This document shows, one piece after another, positions 22,945-34,300 of a stretch of 64,000 nt of DNA; positions within the stretch are counted from its first letter, which is position 1, and every line of letters starts with the position of its first letter. Below the pieces are notes generated by a model. It saw only the letters and a program-made list of their open reading frames with translations. It searched no databases and was not told the origin of the DNA. Both the position numbers and the translations under genes were made by a program. The DNA lies in assembly GCA_009823505.1 (NCBI GenBank), contig VZQC01013830.1, positions 561,933-625,932 on the forward strand, given 5' to 3'. This stretch comes from Rhizomys pruinosus. Taxonomy: Eukaryota; Chordata; Mammalia; Rodentia; Spalacidae.

Positions 22945-23560
22945 TTGACTTTCTGCTGCTGCTGTGATTAAAAACACTGACCAGGGGGCTGGCGAGATGG
23001 CTCAGTGGTTGAGAGCACCAGCTGCTCTTGCAGAGGACCCAGGTTCGATTCCCAGCACCCACATGGCGGCTAAGAACCGTTTTAAACTCCAGTTCCAGGG
23101 GAATCCGACACCCTCTTCTGACCTCTGAGGCATTGCATGACACGGGTGCACCAACCTACATGCACTCATACACATAAAATTAATTAATTAATTAAAAAAA
23201 AAACACTGACCAAGACAAATTTGGAGAGCAAAAGATTTATTTTTAACTTAGAGCTCCCAGATCAGTTTATCAATGAGGGAAGTCAGGGTAGGAAACTGGA
23301 GGACTGACCGTGGAGGTACCATGCTTACTAGCTTGCTCCCCTGGCCTGTGCCCAGCCTGCTAATCTAATACAGGACCACCTGCCCAGGGCACAGCCCACC
23401 ATAGACTCATCCCTCCCATATCACTCAACAATCAAGAAAATGCCCGCCAAATGTGGCTACTGGCCAGCCCAATGGAGGAAGTTCCTCAGTTGAGGTTCCC
23501 TCCACCCAGGGATGTCAAGTTGACAACTGAAGCTGGCCAGCACAATCGCTCAGATATTAG
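22945..23560 (+). repeat. Dispersed rodent repeat, copy C, split by B2
   Basis: Same family as 7240-7590 and 15515-15930: aacactgaccaagacaaatt, agtcagggtaggaaactgga, gggatgtcaagttgacaact. Interrupted by the B2 at 22984-23198. Confidence 0.65.
22984..23198 (+). mobile_element. B2 SINE
   Basis: Target-site duplication aaaaacactgacca at 22970-22983 and 23199-23212. Confidence 0.94.
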
Positions 23561-23831
23561 TCAATTTGTATATGAGTCTGGATAAATAATAGATAAGATG
23601 CCCAAGGAGAAATTAGCATCAACACTTTTATCATCAAGTCACCTTCATATAAGGTAAGTCTAAGAGCCTAATTCTAAGGATGAGGTTGGAAGAGGCCTTA
23701 CAGTGTTGGCGGAAGGATCTGGAGCATTCATTCACATGAGCACCCTGCTCTTACCAAAGCCCACCCCAATCGTCTGCTTTCCAGTACTGGTTTTCAGGTT
23801 TGCCTGTGAGGGGAAACTTTGGGATGACTAG

Positions 23832-24055
23832 ATTTTTTTTTTTTTAATTTTATTTATTTTTACATGTGTATGAATGTAGTGTCTGCATGCAGGTCTGTGC
23901 ACCAGTGTCGTGCAATGCCGCGGAGGTCAGAAGAGGGTCTCGGATTCCCCTGGAATCGGAGTTACAGACTCAGCCGCCATGTGGGTGCTGGTGATCGAAC
24001 CCGGGTCCTTTGTAAGAGCAGTCGGTGCTCTTAACCGCTAGGCTGTCTCTCTACG
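23832..24055 (-). mobile_element. B2 SINE
   Basis: Antisense B2 abutting the CpG island, flanked by gactaga/gactagt. Confidence 0.9.
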
Positions 24056-24104
24056 ACTAGTTCTTAAGAGTGCCTAAGCGCCTAGGCGACCATCATCCAC
24101 AGCT

Positions 24105-24660
24105 CGGCGTTCCGGTTTCCCTAGGAACCTGGACCTCCCTGTGATGTGGGGGCCGCAAACCCGCTGACTTCACAAACGGCCTTTAGCCCAGCGCCCCAGC
24201 GCCCGGGCATGGGCGGACCCACCCATGCCGCCATCGGCCGGCCACGGGCCAGATCGGCGGCTCCTCGCGGGTTTCCAGTAGGATGTGCTGCCTGGTGCGG
24301 GGGCCTCGGCAGACCTCTACCCGACTTCCTCGATCCGGAGCCACAGATGTCCGGCCAGGACTCCCATTTCGGTAGCTACTCGGGGTAACGCGGTCGCCCA
24401 TTGGCTCGCTGCGCACGGCTACTGCTCTTCCAACAGCGTCAGGTATTGGCTGGGGCACAGGCTCCGCACCCAGTTACCGGCAGGATCCAGGGAGAAGGGG
24501 CGGGCCGCCCCTGCCGCCACCTCCCATCACCTCTGCTGTGGTCTTCCGTTCTCCCACCCCGCCGCCCCCGCGATCTCACCCCACCCCACCCCACCCCCCA
24601 TCGCTGCGGTCCCGGACCTCCCGGCGGCTGCTCGGTCCCCTTTTCTGGTGGGTTTCCCTG
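24105..24660 (+). promoter_or_regulatory. GSTO2: CpG island, probable GSTO2 promoter and non-coding first exon
   Basis: About 550 bases rich in CpG in an otherwise AT-rich neighbourhood, 1.7 kb beyond the GSTO1 stop. It holds two inverted CCAAT boxes (ATTGG at 24400-24404 and 24445-24449) and GC-rich runs. A donor-like CAG/GTATTG occurs at 24442/24443. Human GSTO2 transcription starts shortly after the GSTO1 3' end with non-coding first exon(s), which fits. Strand and exact exon are inference; the long reading frames across it (24146-24802) look like GC-rich artefacts. Confidence 0.6.
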
Positions 24661-24845
24661 TCCTGCACTGTATTCGAAAAGGAAGATTTTTAGGTCATTT
24701 TTGAACTTTGAAAATCTCTTCTATTTGGGGTCTTGGAATAGGAGTATCAAATACTGCACTTTAATTAATTATTTATTTCCACCTCCCCCTTCTGCACTTT
24801 AAAAGGAAAGCTCAAGCATTTAACCTTAGCTAGCGTTTCATCAGA

Positions 24846-24884
<39 letters not shown>
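24846..24884 (+). repeat. (AAT)n microsatellite
   Basis: About 13 units of an ATA trinucleotide, followed by a B1 3' half. Confidence 0.95.
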
Positions 24885-24885
<1 letters not shown>

Positions 24886-25175
24886 TCCCTAGTCCACAAA
24901 GTGAGTGAGTTCAGGCCAGCTGGGACTGCAGGGAGACCCAGTCCCAAACAGACCCAAAAACCCACTAAAACAAAAAACAAAACAAAAAAAGTCATTAACT
25001 TTTTGGCAGCACACACCTTTAATTCCAGTACTGGTGAGGCAGAGCCAGGTGGATCTCTGAGAGATAGAGGCTACCGTGGTCCACATACAAAGTTCCAGGT
25101 GACTGGGGCAACATGGAGACCCTGTCTCAAACAAACAAACAAACAACCCAAGCCAAAACCAAAACAACAAAAAAT
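24885..25175 (+). mobile_element. Two B1 SINE pieces, sense
   Basis: 24885-24990 is a B1 3' half with an A-rich tail; 24995-25175 is a diverged B1 with a (CAAA)n tail. Confidence 0.75.
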
Positions 25176-25469
25176 GGCATTTAAAAAAGTGGAAGAAATC
25201 TTAGAATATAGCACAAGGGAAAAATTATAAGAAAAATTTTACAAGAGCTATAATCTAAGAACAAAGAACAGAATCTCTAATTAAAGCCAGATCCCTCAAA
25301 TTCAAATTAAATTGTTCTTATTTTTTCTTATTTGGTAGAAGGTGGTTAAGAACATTTCACAGGTCTGGAGTTCTTGCCCTTCAATTTGACACAGCTAGTC
25401 TAGGGAGGCAGGCAGGGGGCATTTTGTTTCTGGGAATGCCCATCTGTGAAAGTTTTTCCTGCTACATTC

Positions 25470-25690
25470 AAATAATAGTAAATAATAATGAAGCCCATGA
25501 TAATAATATAATAGTTAATGTTAACGCTTGTTAGATGACAGGCATGTGCAATTATTAAAAGCTGTCATCCTGGTCTGAATAAAGCCTCGCTAAACCATGT
25601 GATATGCTGGCACTTAACACGCCTTGCAGATTAGGATGCCAGGGCACAGGAGATGTTGCTGTTTGCCCAAAGCAACCCAGCTATTAAATG
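25470..25690 (-). repeat. MIR-like fragment
   Basis: cttgttagatgacaggcatg ... gcccaaagcaacccagctat resembles antisense MIR. Old and diverged. Confidence 0.45.
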
Positions 25691-25732
25691 CTACAGAGGT
25701 TCAAATGTAGCATGAATTCACAGAACCATTTG

Positions 25733-25955
25733 AGATGGCCCTTTTTATTATTTGTATGTATATGAGTATATTGCCTGTGTGTAAGTGCATGTGTATCATG
25801 CGGTGGACTTGGAGGTCAGAAGAGGGCGTTGGATCCCAGGAACTAGAATTATGGATAGTTGTTAGCTACCATATAGGTGCTGGAACTGAAACCTGGTCCC
25901 CTCAAGAGCAGCCAGTGCTCTTAACTGCTAAGCCATCTCTCCAGCTCCAAGACTG
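25733..25955 (-). mobile_element. Old B2 SINE
   Basis: Antisense diverged B2: ggaggtcagaagagggcgtt and aagccatctctccagctcc. Confidence 0.85.
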
Positions 25956-26961
25956 CTCTTGGGATAAGAGCTTACATGTTTGCCCCATGTAGAATAGGAC
26001 AGTCTGGCCTGCCCTCCTCATCAGTGGGTTTCACGTTCTCCAATTCAACTACCTTTGGAAAGAAAATACAAATTGCATCTGTACTGAACATGTTCAGACT
26101 TTTCATGTCATTATTCTCTAAACAATGTAGTGTAACAATTTAATTGTGTTAGTTCTTATAAGTCATCTCGCAATGGTTTCATGTCTACGGGAGGATGTAG
26201 GTAGATTATTTGCAAATGCTGCATCATATTATAGAAAGGCTTTGAACATCTGTGGAATTTGGTATCCAAAGAGGATCTTGGAAGTAATTCTGAGTGGATG
26301 TCCGGGATGATTTGATCCATCATTTTGGCCACATAATTAGTATGCCTGGGTTTCAGCAGCAGATTTTGATGTTTTCATTTGGTTTTATAAACTTTGAAGT
26401 CGGAATCTTGAAGTCTAGCCTGGCATGATATTCACTGGCGTGGTATTCACTATGTAGACCAGAGACCAGCCTGCCTCTGCCTCCCAATTGCTGGTATTAA
26501 ACCCATGCTCTATCACACCCAACCTGGAAATAAGTACTTAAAAGTCTCCATTGACCCTGCTTTCTGTAAGGAGAAGATGAAGTTCCTCCTTTGGTAACTT
26601 TCATAATCTTATTTAATATGTCCCCAAGACATCTTCATTGGAACACAGGATCCCCTATGACCCTCTCTTCCTAAAGGCATGACCTGAACATGGGACATGT
26701 GTGAACAGTCTTTTCCCTCATTTATTCTTGGGACTTGGTGAATAATAACAGAACACCCTGTAATGTAGTCTAGGAGTAACTTCTAGTTTCCACCACTATT
26801 AAAGGCTCATGACAAAACAAAATTGAAAATTTACAAAATGAAAACTCCATTTTCTCTTTTCTTCAGAACAAACTCAAGTAAATAAAGTGAAGGGAATATT
26901 TCTGTGGTGATTTTCTTTCCTGAAAACATTTAAATCATTAATCATGCATGTCAAGGATCTG
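25956..26961. other. Intergenic / GSTO2 5' intron
   Basis: AT-rich single-copy sequence; only a B1 3' piece (antisense) near 26440-26520 is recognisable. Confidence 0.45.
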
Positions 26962-27260
26962 GGGCTGTGGAGATGGTTCAGACAATAAAGTGCTTGCTGT
27001 TTAAGTACAAGAACCTGAGTTCTGTCCCCAGGACACAACAGAAATACTGGTGTGGTGGCACACCCTTGTAATCCCAGTTCTGGGAAGGCAGAGAAGGGTG
27101 GATCGCTGGGCTGTCTGACCAGCCAGCCGGCCTGGCCAAACCATCAAGTTCCAGGTAAAAGTGAGGGACCTTTCTCACAACAAAACCTCTGGCCTCTACA
27201 TACACACTTACAAATATGCAAGTATACCTGCATCCCCCCCCCATATACATGCAAACAAAG
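26962..27260 (+). mobile_element. B3-type SINE
   Basis: Head ggctgtggagatggttcaga, body ggtggcacacccttgtaatc, tail ctctggcctctacatacaca. Confidence 0.65.
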
Positions 27261-27659
27261 CAGATACCATATTTCAGGTGCATGGGAACTTATTTGGAGT
27301 AAATTTGATATGACCTCATTACAGTATTTTTGTGCTTGAGTTGGTTAGCATAACAGAGATGTAAACATGAAATAGCATAGAAAGAACATTTGCAAAAAAA
27401 TTTAAGAAATTTAAATGGGATAAACTTAAAGGTCATAATTTAAATCATTCTAAGAAAACTCCTGTGTTCTTTGATAAGATTAAAAATCACATTACTGAGC
27501 TGTAGCCTGCGGCATTCAACACATTCAGCTGGAATTAAACTGGTGACTGGTGGAATAAGTATTGTGAATTGAATTTTAATTCTAACATGCGTGGCAAAGC
27601 TGAATTGCAATGCATTTCTTCTTTATAGAACAAAATGGGAAGGCACCATGCTATTAAAA

Positions 27660-27835
27660 ATGCTTTGTTTTTTTTTGTTTTTTGTTTTTTTTGTTTTTTT
27701 TTGTATTTTTGAGACAGGGTCTCCCTGTAGCCCCAGCTGGCCTGGAACACACTTTGTAGATCAGGCTGGTCTTCAACTCACATCTGCTTGCCTCTGCCTT
27801 TCAGTGTTGGGATTAAAAATGTGTTCTTATTCATT
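27660..27835 (-). mobile_element. B1 SINE
   Basis: Antisense B1 preceded by a (TTTTTTG)n-type tract; gagacagggtctccctgtag. Confidence 0.9.
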
Positions 27836-28169
27836 AGTATTTTGTCATTAATTTTGAGGTACACTGAGCTTTTACTGTATTGATGATGCCTCAATGGTTT
27901 CATTCCATACTCAAAGCAAGCCCATCATGCACGTGTTGGTAAGGCGATTATTTTAGAGATGAAGAATGTGAAGTTCAAAGATGTAGATAGCATGCCAAAG
28001 CAAGGTCTCCAAGCCAGCCCATCTGGCTCTAGGGCCCATTTTGAGAACCGAAACTTTGCATGGCCACTGATCAGAGGAAGACTGCAACCAACTCCTCTCT
28101 CTTTTGTCACCTAACAACACTAAATAGACTTGTATTTCAGAATTTGACCTACCCCACAGGCGTACTTTT

Positions 28170-28445
28170 GATTTTTTGATGCAGGGTCACTAGATAGCCC
28201 TAGTTGGCCTCAAAGTCATGGTCCTGCATCAGACTCCCAAGTGCTGGGATTATAAACCTGCGCCACCACAGTGTGCCGAGGTACCCCTCCCCTGTTTTGT
28301 TTTTCAGTCAGAATCTTATTATGTAGCTCTAACTGGCCTGAAACTCCTTTGGTAGACTAGGCTAGCCTTGAACTCACAAAAATCCACCTGCCTCTGCCTC
28401 CTGAGTTCTGAGATTAAAGTTTTGCACCACTGCATCCGGCCATAG
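28170..28445 (-). mobile_element. Two diverged B1 SINEs
   Basis: 28170-28270 (gcagggtcactagatagccc) and 28300-28445 (tagctctaactggcctgaaa), both antisense. Confidence 0.75.
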
Positions 28446-29214
28446 GTACAGTTTAAATAAACAACATTCTTTCAGATCTTAAATTTATTTTAAATTGATT
28501 AAATTGGGGGAAAATCAGAAATACAACCTCTTCTGGCATAGTAGAACCTTTAAATTTTTGAAGGGAATTCTCACTTTGATCATTACTAACTCAGTCATTG
28601 CAACGTAAACTATGAATGACCAAGTTAAAATGACCAGGCCAAATCTAACCACGTGCTGGTTTTTATATGGTCCAAAGAACCAAGAATATTTTTTATATTT
28701 TTAAGTAGTTGAAAAATGTCAAAATATAAGTCATAACTTGTGACATGAAAATGACATGAAATTTATCAGCAGTAAATGATTTGTAAACTATGGGCTTTGA
28801 GTGATGTTTCATTTTGTGTTCATCTATTATAATGAATGTGCCATTCTGACTGGGGTGTTGATAGTGTGGGAGGCTGTAAGGGGGTAGGAGGTATGTGGAA
28901 AATCTCTGTATTTTCTGTTCAATCTTGCTGTGAATCTAAGCTGCTCCAAGAGGTAAAGGCTGTTAAAATATACATAAAATTCAGTGTCTATCAAAGTTTT
29001 ATTGGAAGACAGCCATCCATACCCATTCATTTATATATTGTCTGAGACTGTTTTTTCATTACAAGAATTGAGCAGTTGAGACCAGGTGGCCCAGAAGGTC
29101 TGCAAAATCTACTCTGGGGGAATGTTCTGGTTGTTTGTTCCATTGAATCTGCTGCAGACTAAGCTACTGGTTGAGAGTGTTGCTCCCAGAGTCAAACCTC
29201 CAGACTCCCTCTCC
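28446..29214. other. GSTO2 5' intron, single-copy
   Basis: AT-rich sequence with no recognised element or exon. Confidence 0.45.
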
Positions 29215-29375
29215 TTTATACTTTATAGTTGTAAGGCTTCTGACAAGAGCTTCACCTTGCTAACCTCAGTTTACTTGTCTTTTGAATGGGATCATAATAG
29301 ACTACCTACAGGACAATTTTAAAGATTAATGAACCAATAAAGCACCAAATACATGTCAGCAATAATCTATTTTGA
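29215..29375 (+). repeat. MIR
   Basis: acctcagtttacttgtcttt, tgggatcataatagactacc and agcaccaaatacatgtcagc follow the MIR 3' half. Confidence 0.6.
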
Positions 29376-29601
29376 TTTTTAGATTCCATTTTCTCTTTTA
29401 TAAACTAGAAAAATTTCTCAACTCTTTGAAATCTGCTTTATTCATGTGAAGGATATATTTCTCTATGCAGAAGCCATCTCTTTATTTACTAATAGTTCCA
29501 ACATGGCATGGTTAAAGTTCCTTATTTGGATTTTACCACCCAGTTTGTCCTTGTTGATAGAAATTGTTCCAGGGTAGTAGTACTCTGTAGCTTCAACTTC
29601 T

Positions 29602-29861
29602 TTTTTTAAAATTTTATTTATTTATTTATTTATTTATTTATTTGTCTATTTATTTATTTAGTATGTGTATGAATGTACTTTCTGCATGTAGGTTTGTGCA
29701 CCCATGTTGTGCAATGCCTCGGAGGTCAGAAGAGGGTGTCAGATTCCCCTGGAACTGGAGTTAAAGACGGTTCTCAGCCGCCATGTGGGCGCTGGGGATC
29801 GAACCTGGGTCCCCTGCAAGAGCAGTCTGTGCTCTTAACTGCTAGGCCATCTCTCCAGCCC
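29602..29861 (-). mobile_element. B2 SINE with (TTTA)n
   Basis: Target-site duplication tgtagcttcaacttct / tgtagcttcatcttct at 29586-29601 and 29862-29877; the tail is expanded TTTA. Confidence 0.95.
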
Positions 29862-29877
29862 TGTAGCTTCATCTTCT

Positions 29878-31173
29878 AAAATCAAAAGTAATCAGTATCC
29901 ACTGTGTGGGGAAGTGGCATAAAAAAAACTTAATAACCATCAAAGTCAAGTAGGAGGTTTCTGGCTACACCTATGCTTTTGGGAGCATTGAGTCAAACAT
30001 TATTTGCTATTCCCTAATTCATATAAAGCAACTATATATGATGTATTATCATTTAAGACTATCTCATTAGAAATCACTGGATTCCTTACTAAAAAATAAA
30101 GGTGAGTCTCTATTCTGAATATTTCAGTTTCTCATTCTGTAGAAAAAAAAATTCACACTATTAGCCAAGATGTCCTGGACATGTGAGAATTCCAAAGGCC
30201 CGAAGTTGCCCATTCTATAAGGCATATGACAAGATTCCATCATTTTAATGAAAGATATTTGGAGCAGTCATTCTGTGCTGTGTGCTTTTCTGGACAGGTA
30301 CTCTAGACTATGAATAGCTGCAAGCGCCCAAGATACTGGGCCTCTTTAAAGTCTCAAAGTTCTTCAGCGCTGTGAGTTGACCACTTGGGACGAAGAACTT
30401 CATTATAAAGTAGCTGTAGCATTGGTTGCATGACTCGGCAGTCATGGGAAACAAAGCAAGTCACAAATAATTCAGTGTCAGTGAGATGTATAATACTTTT
30501 CTTTCCTTCTTTGTCATTTCCGTAATACGCAAGCCATTTTCACCTCATATCAGTCCTGGGAAATGAAAGGATTTCCTTTTCCACCTGCTGAAATTCAGGA
30601 CCTCAGCTCATCAGTATCAGACTCAAGGCCAGCTCCCTCCTCCACTCGTACAGTCAGGGAGCTGTGTCAGTAGCTGCTGAGGGCTTTTGGTCCAACTAAA
30701 ACATCTCTCAGAAAAATTTAGGCTGGGGATGGGGAGGGCTCATAAACAGTTCTTGGTCTCCAGGCATTGTGTTCTTGGTCACTACCTTTTTTTTTTTTTT
30801 AGCACCTACTAAACCATGAGAAAGTTTGACCTTTTTAAACCAAAACCTTCTGAACACATTATACAGAAGATATGGCCAATTATCTAAGAGAAGCTTTTGT
30901 AATGGAAAAGTTAACATTATCCTGGTAAATTTTTATTAAATTCCTTTGAAAGTGGTTTAAATGCCTAGTCTTTATCTTATGGAGGAGGCCCCCGTAAATA
31001 CTGCCGCTCCCCATGTGTTCAAAGCAGGAAGTACTTTTCAGGGTTTGGTTTTGATATGGATTGCTTTGTTCCCCCGTTTATGGGCGTCCGAATCTGGAGA
31101 GATGTCTGGGAAGGGTTAAATTACCCTAGCTTTGTCCCAGTGATCCTAATTCATTTACCCTCTGTCCCACCAG
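29878..31173. other. GSTO2 5' intron, distal part
   Basis: Single-copy AT-rich sequence; no exon supported until the acceptor at 31173. A T tract occurs at 30786-30799. Confidence 0.45.
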
Positions 31174-31273
31174 AGTGCATTTGGACCGGTCGGAAATTCA
31201 AGTTGAGCCAGTGGCAGTGAAGAGCCACAAGGTGGTGACCGTGAGTCTGGGCACTGCACAGACACGGAGATTG
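31174..31273 (+). other. GSTO2: GSTO2 5' UTR part of the first coding exon
   Basis: A pyrimidine tract and tgtcccaccag ending at 31173 form a good acceptor. The 100 bases to the ATG contain no upstream ATG. This supports one or more non-coding exons upstream, probably in the CpG island near 24.1-24.7 kb. The exact 5' boundary is inferred. Confidence 0.5.
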
Positions 31274-31307
31274 ATGTCCGGGGATGCAACCAGGTCCTTG
31301 GGGAGAG
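31274..31307 (+). CDS. GSTO2: GSTO2 coding exon 1
   Basis: ATG at 31274 encodes [11 protein letters not shown] plus the first base of Gly12. Donor GTAAAT at 31308. Start context is ttgATGt, lacking a purine at -3, but it aligns with the omega-class N-terminus. Confidence 0.94.
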
Positions 31308-34300
31308 GTAAATCTCCTGGACTTGAACCCTTGGGCTGGGAGAGACACGTGACGGGGATGCCCCCACCCCCCTCTCTGGAAAGGAGCTTCTGGGCATTGG
31401 CCTACAGACCTAGGGACCGAAGAGTGACGTGGACACCCCCGCCCCTACACAAAAGCTACAAGAGTGTGTTCTTTCTGGAGCTTGAGAGGCTAAGCATACA
31501 CAGCCATCTTCCTACCGGGCTAAACAGCCTCTTCATCCTCTCGCCCCTGCCCTGCCTGCAGGAAGCTCTCCCCCGGGGCCAGTCCCGGAGGGCGTGATCC
31601 GCATCTACAGCATGAGGTTCTGCCCCTACTCCCACAGGACACGCCTCATCCTCAAAGCCAAAGGCATCAGGTGAGAAGGTGAAGCCAAGAGCACCAAGAG
31701 CAAGCCAGCCCCTCATTCCCAGGGGAGTATTTAAGGTCTAGGGCTCACTGGAACACCGGAAGGGCTTGCTCCCCCCCCCCCCCCCCCCCCCCCCCCGGCT
31801 GAGCTACGATGCAAAGGCCCAATTTTTATGCCGGCTCTCCTAAAAATGCTGAGATCTTTCCAAGTCAGATATGCGTGGAACGTTTAGACAAGGCAGAGTA
31901 AACTGAATGATGGTGTTGGGGAACTGGTTCACTCCCCGAGTGTTTGCTTAGGAAGGGCACAGCTGAGGTCACCAAGGCATCCCCTAATTGCCTGTCCAGT
32001 GCAGGCTCACCCAACCCCAGGCAGCATAGGTCAACTATGTTCCATTTCTTCATTTACTGTCCAACATTTTCTGATTTGTACTCCATCTTCCCATAACCCC
32101 GCCGCCCCTCTCCACTCCCATCCCCTACTCCTTGGCAATCATACCCAAAAAACGAGTTCTTGATAGTAGGGACTTTGGCTCATTTAAGGACTAGAGGAGA
32201 GCCTGGCCTGTAATAGGTATTTAAAGTGTTGGGAGAGTGCTTGCTTAGCATGTGTCAAGCCAGGACTGTGTAAACAGGGTGTGGAGGGAACACCTCTGTA
32301 ATCGGAGCACTCGGGAGGTGGAGGCAGAGGGATTAGAAAGAAATTCATGGTCATCCTTGCCTATTTAGCAAGTTCCAGGTCAGCCTTGGCTAAATAAGAC
32401 CATGCCTCATAAAAGATTTGTTGATTGAATAAATCACTCCAAACACTTCAGTAGAAGAATCTGCTACCAAGAGATGTCTGGAAGGTTCCAACATATGTGA
32501 GAAATGGGTTCTCAGTCTTACGGAAGGACTAAAAGGAGCTGCCTCCAGAAGGACTAGATTTGGAAGGTAGAGCAACTCTGCTAGAATATGGAATACATAT
32601 TACAAATGGCCTCAAACCTGGAGTGTTGAAATATGGCACCCAGCCTTTGGGCTTTGGAGGGTCCATCACAGGAGTTGGCTTTAGAGTTTCAGACTCGTGT
32701 CAGTGATTACAGAGATCAGTACATACGTTTCAAGAGAAAGATGTATTCTTCCCCTTTGCTTATGTCTAGCTAGCCCTGTGGTTCATTGTTTGCTGGTTTT
32801 GATTTTATCATAGCACTATCATAGCTATACAATGTGTTGCCCATTTGGGGACAAATTGGTAGCTTAGGAACTGATAGATAGATTTCTGGCTTTATTGTTG
32901 TTCTTGTTTGTTTTGATACTGGGTCTTATATAGATAGCCCAGGCTGGCCTGGAATTTGCTAAGTTGGCAACGATGACCATGAATTTTGGATCCTTCTGCT
33001 CCTACTTCTAGAGTGCTGGAATTACAGACATGTACCAGCAGACCTGGTTAATGGCATTCTGGGGATGGAATTCAGGGCTTCCTGCAGGCTAGGCAAGCAC
33101 CTAGTAACTTGGCCTCCTCAGCCCCATAAATATTTGGGGGGTGGAGTTTCCCAACATTAGCACTACAAACTGACGTTTGGGGACAGATAATTCTTTGCTA
33201 GGGAGGGGGAGAGGTCTTGTGCATTGTTGGGTACTTGTCAGTGTCCTCCACTGTTATCCTTTAGAAAGTATCGGGATTACATCCCACTCCCAGAGTGACA
33301 ACTAGTATGTCCCTAGATAGTGTCTTATGTTCCTTGGGTATGGGGAAAGGGACAAAAATCATCTTTCTGAGAACCACTGCTTTTAAGAGACTCATTTGAT
33401 TCTTTTGATCTTTTTAAATGTGTATGTGTTTAGCTTGGTGTGGTGGCGCAGGCCTTTAATCCCAGCACTCAGGAGGTGGAGGTAGAGGTAGGCGGATCTC
33501 TGTTTGTTCAAGGCCAGCCTGGTCTACAGAGCAAGCTCCAGGATAGCTGGTACTAAAAGGGAAGCCCTGCCTCAAAAATACCAAAAAAAGAAAAAAAAAA
33601 AAAAAAAAGGGAAAAAACTAAAAGAAAAAACTAAATGTGTGTGTGTCTGGGCACGTATGTGTACAAATGCTTCTGGTGACTTTGTAGGGTTGAGCCTGTA
33701 ATAATAGTGACTAATAAGAATGAAAAATGTGTGTGATAATATACTAGAAACTCTCCCTAACATTGTACATAGTCACTGTTTTGATCATCACAGAGTGATG
33801 CCAAGAGATGGGTGCAGTTATTGTCCCCCTTATAATTATGGATGCTGAGTTTAGAGAGGGGAAAGAATTCAGCCCAGATCTCAGCTTGACTGTCAAGCTT
33901 GTGTTAACTGTTAATACTCACTACAGGGACTGGAGAGATGGCTCAGCAGTTAAGAGCACTGACTGCTCTTGCAGAGGACCCAGGTTCGATTCCCAGCACC
34001 CACATGGCAGCTAAGAATCATCTTTAAGCCCAGAGTGGTGGTGCACGCCTTTAATCCTAGCACTAGGGAGGCAGAGACAGGTGGATCTCTGTGAGTTCAA
34101 GACCACCCTGGTCTACAGAGTGAGTTCCAGGCCAGCCGGAGCTATAGGGAGACCCTGTCTAAAAAAAATATTCACCACAGTCTGCTATGACCCTTTAATA
34201 CCAGATCTATATAATTGTGTATGTGTGTGTGTGGTTTTTGTTTGTGAGACAGGGTCTCACTGTGTACTATCAGATTGGCCTCAAACTCACAATTCTCCTG

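Noticed and set aside
24146..24802. Frames of 80-139 codons in the CpG island
   Set aside because: GC-rich DNA has few stops; no conserved motif and no splice support.
31175..31597. 140-codon plus frame over GSTO2 exon 1
   Set aside because: Reads through the donor at 31308 into intron, and the frame lacks GST motifs downstream.
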